Source of the DNA: Candidatus Aegiribacteria sp.
Lineage (GTDB): Bacteria > Fermentibacterota > Fermentibacteria > Fermentibacterales > JCC-6
Length of the DNA stretch: 17,239 nt
Direction: 5' to 3'
NCBI GenBank assembly: GCA_030640155.1
Contig: DAOWJX010000025.1
Span: forward strand, 1-17,239
Positions 16,521-17,239 of this stretch are shown here, one piece after another (the stretch's first letter is position 1; every line of letters begins with the position of its first letter). The position numbers were made by a program, and so were the translations under genes. The notes beneath the pieces were generated by a model, which made no database searches, was not told where the DNA came from, and worked only from the letters and a program-made list of their open reading frames with translations.

Positions 16521-16544
16521 TTGAAATCTGATTTGAAATTCAAA
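16521..16544. promoter_or_regulatory. Possible operator: palindrome with a direct half-repeat
   Basis: TTTGAAATTCAAA (16532-16544) is a perfect inverted repeat with six-base arms around one A. TTGAAAT occurs at 16521-16527 and again at 16533-16539, 12 bases apart. It lies at or just after the inferred transcription start, where a repressor would act. AT-rich palindromes arise by chance, so this is weak. Confidence 0.25.
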
Positions 16545-16558
16545 CAAGAAAGGGAAAT

Positions 16559-17161
16559 ATGAAAAAGGTATTAATGCTTTTTGTGATTTTCACATTCTCA
16601 CAGATAGCGGGCGCTGTTCAAACGGAGAACTTTGGATGGGAAGGAACCGAAACCATTCTGGGCATGTATCCTGCCGGAGGCATAATAGCTCAAATTGCCA
16701 CGGATCCTGTACATGGTGGTTCCCAGTCGCTCTATATTGAGGAAAACGATTCCAAGGGAACATCCCAGGCATTTGTTGCGCTGATTACAGGGCTTCAGGT
16801 AGGAGATACGCTGGATGCTGAATTCTGGCGCTACGATACCACTCCTGGAGGATCACCCTCAATCAGGATCTGGGCTCACTGGATATCCGATCCAGGTGAT
16901 ATCAACAGTTATTCGGTATCAGCCGGCGGCAACGATGATTACGGACCCGGAACAGGCTGGGACCTCACTTCATGGTCATGGGAATCCACCGCTGACTCCC
17001 TTCATAGCATTGTCATTGAAGCCAGAATTTATTCAGCTGTTGGCGACGCCGGATGGATCGATGATATGACAATTACCGCTCCTGATGGAGCGACCATTAC
17101 TACCCCGGGGAACGTATCTCTTGAAAGCGGCACCTGGGCGGATATTAAGGCTGCATTCTAA
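16559..17161 (+). CDS. Secreted beta-sandwich protein of unknown function
   Basis: 200 residues. The first 19 residues are a Sec signal peptide: MKK, a hydrophobic core (VLMLFVIFTFSQIAG) and a likely cleavage after the Ala of AGA. The mature part resembles a jelly-roll or carbohydrate-binding-type sandwich: VHGGSQSLYIEE, GLQVGDTLDAEFWRYD, SIRIWAHWIS, DLTSWSWES, IVIEARIYS and GWIDDMTI fit the strand order of such modules. No catalytic motif is visible. After a Thr/Pro/Gly linker the protein ends in GTWADIKAAF, which looks like a short conserved tail and might serve in sorting or anchoring; that is inference. AAAGGGA upstream is a good ribosome binding site. It probably has its own promoter. 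It does not look related to the ATPase. Confidence 0.85.
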   Translation: MKKVLMLFVIFTFSQIAGAVQTENFGWEGTETILGMYPAGGIIAQIATDPVHGGSQSLYIEENDSKGTSQAFVALITGLQVGDTLDAEFWRYDTTPGGSPSIRIWAHWISDPGDINSYSVSAGGNDDYGPGTGWDLTSWSWESTADSLHSIVIEARIYSAVGDAGWIDDMTITAPDGATITTPGNVSLESGTWADIKAAF

Positions 17162-17171
17162 AACACCTATA

Positions 17172-17201
17172 GGGGACATGCACACTCTGGTGCGTGTCCC
17201 C
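17172..17201. repeat. Stem-loop after the secreted-protein gene (terminator or REP-like)
   Basis: GGGGACATGCAC (17172-17183) and GTGCGTGTCCCC (17190-17201) pair over 12 bases with one G-U wobble, around the six-base loop ACTCTG. It begins ten bases after the stop. On the + strand the stem is followed by AAAAAG, not a T-run; on the minus strand a T-run (CTTTTT) precedes the stem, so it is not a classic terminator in either direction. The bases resemble REP-type palindromes. Confidence 0.6.
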
Positions 17202-17239
17202 AAAAAGCATGACGCTCTGGTGCGTGTCCCCAAAAAGCA
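17185..17239. repeat. 25-bp direct repeat, two copies at the window edge
   Basis: CTCTGGTGCGTGTCCCCAAA plus AAGCA occurs at 17185-17209 and again at 17215-17239, exactly identical, with a 5-base spacer (30-base period). The second copy ends at the last base of the window, so the array may continue. The first copy supplies the right arm of the stem-loop at 17172-17201. No spacer-like unique sequence separates the copies, so it is not a CRISPR array. Confidence 0.85.

Noticed and set aside
17185..17239. CRISPR array
   Set aside because: Only two copies with a 5-base spacer; CRISPR spacers are around 30 bases and unique. No cas gene in view.

Overview
The window is a densely packed block in which every recognised gene lies on the + strand, in three blocks. 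Block 1 (1-7606) is gyrA (5' end outside the window), a very large uncharacterised protein, a cytoplasmic L-asparaginase, a possible 29-codon mini-gene, a short membrane/coiled-coil protein and a bactofilin. Genes in this block overlap or nearly touch, so they are probably co-transcribed. Block 2 (7811-16435) is a complete nine-gene V/A-type ATPase operon in the order G/H-I-K-E-C-F-A-B-D, the same order as the core of the Enterococcus hirae ntp operon. Block 3 (16559-17239) is a signal-peptide-bearing secreted protein followed by an inverted repeat and a 25-bp direct repeat running to the window edge.

Blocks 1 and 2 are separated by 204 non-coding bases (7607-7810). They hold three TGTGGAAAA boxes, an AT-rich stretch (14 G+C in 63 bases, 7645-7707) and an opposed ATATCCACA box. 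This looks like a DnaA-box cluster next to an unwinding element, so it is a candidate replication origin or DnaA-regulated site. Proximity to gyrA, which often lies in the dnaA-dnaN-recF-gyrB-gyrA neighbourhood, makes this more plausible but does not prove it.

The rotor subunit K is the duplicated four-helix form and keeps every side-chain position known to bind Na+ in E. hirae NtpK (here L52, T55, Q56, Q101, E130). The ATPase is therefore probably Na+-translocating. Its catalytic head (A3B3), central stalk (D, F, C), peripheral stalks (E, G/H), stator (I) and rotor (K) are all encoded, so the machine looks functional.

The uncharacterised large protein has no credible ATG start next to gyrA. 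Its frame is open back into the end of gyrA, and the best-placed ribosome binding site points to an ATA codon that overlaps the gyrA stop as ATAA. A single A-to-G change would turn this into the classic ATGA overlap.

Organism: a bacterium of moderate G+C using the standard bacterial code. V-type ATPase, bactofilin and a secreted beta-sandwich protein with a short TWxxIKxxF-like tail suggest an uncultured anaerobic lineage, perhaps of the FCB/Fermentibacteria kind. That placement is an impression from memory, not a demonstrated result.
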